A DNA stretch of 64,000 nt from the NCBI GenBank assembly GCA_037074615.1, contig CM073547.1, positions 3,782,001 to 3,846,000 of the forward strand, written 5' to 3'. This DNA comes from Leucaena leucocephala. Lineage: Eukaryota > Streptophyta > Magnoliopsida > Fabales > Fabaceae. A program made the translations under genes and the position numbers. Positions 61,430-64,000 of this stretch are shown here, piece by piece. How positions within the stretch are numbered: the first letter of the stretch is position 1; each line of letters starts with the position of its first letter. Under the pieces are notes generated by a model. It was not told the origin of the DNA and searched no databases. It worked only from the letters and a program-made list of their open reading frames with translations.

Positions 61430-63240
61430 AAATATACCAAAAATATTATTTATAGTTTACAGCTATAAAACTAATCAATCAAATAAAAACAAAAAAATAA
61501 TAAAAATATATTATATTATTCTACTTGTTATACAACATAAATGACATGCATTATTTATAGGTAATAATGACCTAGTATAATTTAAAGAGATAGAAGATGA
61601 AGGGGTAGATAGAGATAGAAGATGAAGGGGTAGATAGGGATGGAAAATGAAGAGGAAGATATGCATCCATAATTTAATATTCATAATACTTCCCTTTAGA
61701 TATCCATTATTTAATAATGTGCCTAAAGAAAGTTTTAACTAAGAAAAATCCTACGGGATAAAAACTTAGTGAAAGAAAAATAATACACATTTAATTGATA
61801 CATTCACAGTGTTGCTTCATTAAAAACCTTACTAAAAAAACCTAGAGAGACAAAACCTCAGCCAAGGGATAAAGAGTATAGCGTGTATCGACTCCCACTT
61901 TTTGTAACATCAATTGATATATCTGAATCTGCGAAATATGATATCATGTACGAGCTTTTCAAATATTATTACTAGAAGTGACTTGGAGAACAAATCTACT
62001 AGATTTTTCTTAAAACGGATTTGTTAGATATTAATCCCATCATTCTTTTGAAGATCATATGTGCAAAATAATTTTGGAGAAATATATTTTGTCCTATCTC
62101 TTTTGATATACCATTCTTTTAGTTGGGTAATACATGCAGTATTATCTTCATATAAGACTATTGGGATCATTTTACTAGATGATAATCTACAAGTAGTACA
62201 TATATGATGTATTATCGATCTTAACTATACACATTTTCGACTTGTTTTATGTATCGCTAGTATTTTTGTATAATTAGATGATGCGACTGATATGGTTTGT
62301 TTTATTGATCGCCATGAAATAGCTATACCATTACATGTGAACAAATAGCCTGTTTGTGATATATCAACATATGGATCAGACTAAAATCTAGCATCGGCAT
62401 AGCCGACAAAATCAGTTTTATATTCATTTGAATAAAATAATCCCATATCCATTGTACCCTTCAAGTAATGAAAAATGTGCTTAACTCCATTCTAATGTCT
62501 TCATGTTGGTGAATAACTATATCTTGCTAATGTCTTCATGTTGGTGAAGAACTATATCTTGCTAGTAAGTTAACAGCAAACGATATATCTAGTCATGTGT
62601 GACTAGCAAGATATATAAGCGCACAAATTGCACTAAGATAAGGTACTTCTGGACCAAATAGTTATTCATCACTTTTTTAAGGTCTAAAGGGATGTTTATC
62701 TTTCTCCAAAAATCTTACAATCATCAGAGTGTATAATGGATATGATTAATCTATATAGAAACGTTTTAAATATTTTCTCGTGTAAATTTCTTGATACACG
62801 AATATCCCACTTTTTAGATATTCAATTTGTAGTCTAAAGCAAAATTTTATTCTTCCCAAGTTTTTCATTTCAAACTATTTCTTTAAGTAATTCACTGCAT
62901 TAGAAATCTCTCCAAGAGTTCCAATAATATTTATGTCATCAACATAAATAGCAATTATAGCAAATTAATTTTTAAATATTTTTATAAAAATGCATGGATA
63001 TATCTGATCATTCTTATAACCTTATTTCAATAGATATTCACTAAGTCGATTATACCACATGTGCCTTGATTACTTTAATCAATATAAAGACTTATTTAAC
63101 TTAATTGAGTACCATTTTCGAGAACTCGAATTATATGTTTTCGGCAACTCAAATTCGTCATGAAGACTCATATAAATGTCATTGTCAAGTGAGCCATACA
63201 AATAGGCTGTAACAATATCCATTAAAGTGGAAAAAATACA
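61430..63240 (-). pseudogene. Ty1/copia remnant: RT, RNase H and 3' LTR
   Basis: On the minus strand from 63240, broken frames encode copia RT and RNase H: MDIVTAYLYGSLDNDIYM, IAIYVDDINIIGT, MKNLGRIKF, SQTGYLFTCNGIAISWRSIK, VLYEDNTACITQLK and TKYISPKLFCTYDLQKN. There are many stop codons. A purine tract (AAAGGGAAG, about 61689-61697) is followed by an LTR-like start (TATTATGAATATTAAATT, 61688 down). The 5' half of the element (gag to integrase) is absent. A 36-bp tandem duplication (TCTTCATGTTGGTGAA...) sits at 62500-62572. It belongs to a different copia lineage from the element at 5974-10653. Confidence 0.8.
61586..61660. repeat. Short tandem repeat, about 25-bp unit, three copies
   Basis: The unit AGAGATAGAAGATGAAGGGG plus TAGAT is repeated two to three times with small changes, within the LTR of the copia remnant. 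Confidence 0.75.
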
Positions 63241-63319
63241 ATATACTTCTATTATATTTTTGTCTTTATCTTTTCTTTCATCTTAATCTTGTAAATTGGT
63301 TTGTTAGTTTTATAATAAA

Positions 63320-63735
63320 AGCGTGTTTGATTTAATTTTTAGAGAATAAATTATAAAAAAAATTGATTATAAAATAATTTTAAAGAATAGATTTTATATA
63401 AAAATTAATTTTTAAATAATAAGAGTTTGGATGATTGTTATTAGAATAATTTTATTATAGGTAAATTATTAGAAATAATATATGATAAAATTATAATTAT
63501 AAATAGATTTTATATAAAAAATAATTTTAAAAAAATAAATATTTAAATTATTATTATTAGAATAATTTTTTTTATAAATAAATTATTAAAAAAGTTATAT
63601 ATTAAAATAATAATTATATAAATTGATAAGATGATAAAAATTTAAGAAAGATAAAATTAGTATTTTATATATTTATAATATGAAAAAAAATTAGTAAAAA
63701 ATTCTTATTAAAACTATAGTTTTTAACTATCCAAA
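63320..63735 (-). mobile_element. MITE, TTTGGATA-type family, copy F (reverse, diverged)
   Basis: It begins GCGTGTTTGATTTAATTTTTAG and shows reversed family words (GAGTTTGGATGATTGTTATT, AGAATAATTTTATTATAGG, AAATTATTAGAAATA), some duplicated internally (63390-63480 and 63510-63595). It ends TTTTAACTATCCAAAAGA. Confidence is limited by low complexity. Confidence 0.4.
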
Positions 63736-63942
63736 AGATAGCTTTCCACTATAATCAATTCTATAAACATAATATATATTTAGCTATTTTAAGACCCAAG
63801 AGTTCTTTCTGTTTTTTTTTTTTAATAACATGAAAGTTCTTTGTTTTTTTCCCGCCAACAACATGAAAGTTCACGAAAGCCACAGTTTCTTTTAAATGTG
63901 CGTTTTAGGTTTAATTTTGATTATAAATTATAAATTTAGAAT

Positions 63943-64000
63943 ATGGGCGCGTTTGGATAGGATTTTAAAAACGGGCTTATGAAAAAAAGGGTTTTTGAAC
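63943..64000 (-). mobile_element. MITE, TTTGGATA-type family, copy G (cut by right edge)
   Basis: A clear family terminus: GCGCGTTTGGATAGGATTTT, then AAAAACGGGCTTATGAAAAAAA. It matches the reverse complement of the right ends of copies A and B. The rest lies outside the window. Confidence 0.55.

Noticed and set aside
1..64000. tRNA, rRNA, CRISPR arrays, operons or phage genes
   Set aside because: No tRNA B-box-like or rRNA sequence was recognised, and the gene structure is clearly nuclear eukaryotic; prokaryotic features do not apply.

Overview
This window is nuclear DNA from a eudicot plant. The genes are split by short GT-AG introns and the spacers are very AT-rich, full of (TA)n tracts, miniature inverted-repeat elements (MITEs) and decayed Ty1/copia retrotransposons. 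The proteins belong to plant families (purine permease, RWA, WRKY, TPK, CPP1-like). I cannot name the species. All gene models below were assembled by eye from frame continuity, splice sites and family knowledge.

Layout. (1) 1-18.1 kb is a tandem purine permease (PUP) array. It holds an exon 1 whose gene runs off the left edge (447-483, minus), an intact gene (2490-4081, minus), a 4.68-kb copia element with 208-bp LTRs and a TAAAT target duplication (5974-10653), a PUP pseudogene (10674-12208, minus), a second intact but inverted copy (12941-14714, plus) whose C-terminus is now encoded by a hAT-type MITE, and another pseudogene (16204-17581, minus). (2) 19.6-20.7 kb is a decayed F-box gene. 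(3) 21,957-27,432 is a complete 15-exon RWA gene (cell-wall polysaccharide O-acetylation). (4) 31,622-35,104 is an 11-exon pseudouridine-5'-phosphate glycosidase gene with a PTS2-like peroxisomal signal, one GC-AG intron and an unusual C-terminus. (5) 39,784-41,495 is a group IIc WRKY gene. (6) 41.5-52.5 kb is gene-poor, with a retroelement remnant and a GC-rich block carrying W-boxes and a G-box. (7) 52,516-54,858 is a two-pore K+ channel gene. (8) 59,318-61,070 is a CPP1/DUF3353-like chloroplast J-like protein gene, with an unexplained exon-like ORF in its second intron. (9) 61.4-63.2 kb is a copia remnant, followed by MITE copies to the right edge.

The genes do not form an operon or pathway. 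The organising theme is local duplication and transposon activity: PUP copies share exon 1, intron 1 and upstream blocks, and one MITE family with TTTGGATA-like ends recurs about seven times. I did not find an undescribed defence or metabolic system. The strongest new observations are the MITE-derived C-terminus of a purine permease and a copia element carrying an inverted gag segment with a second primer-binding site.
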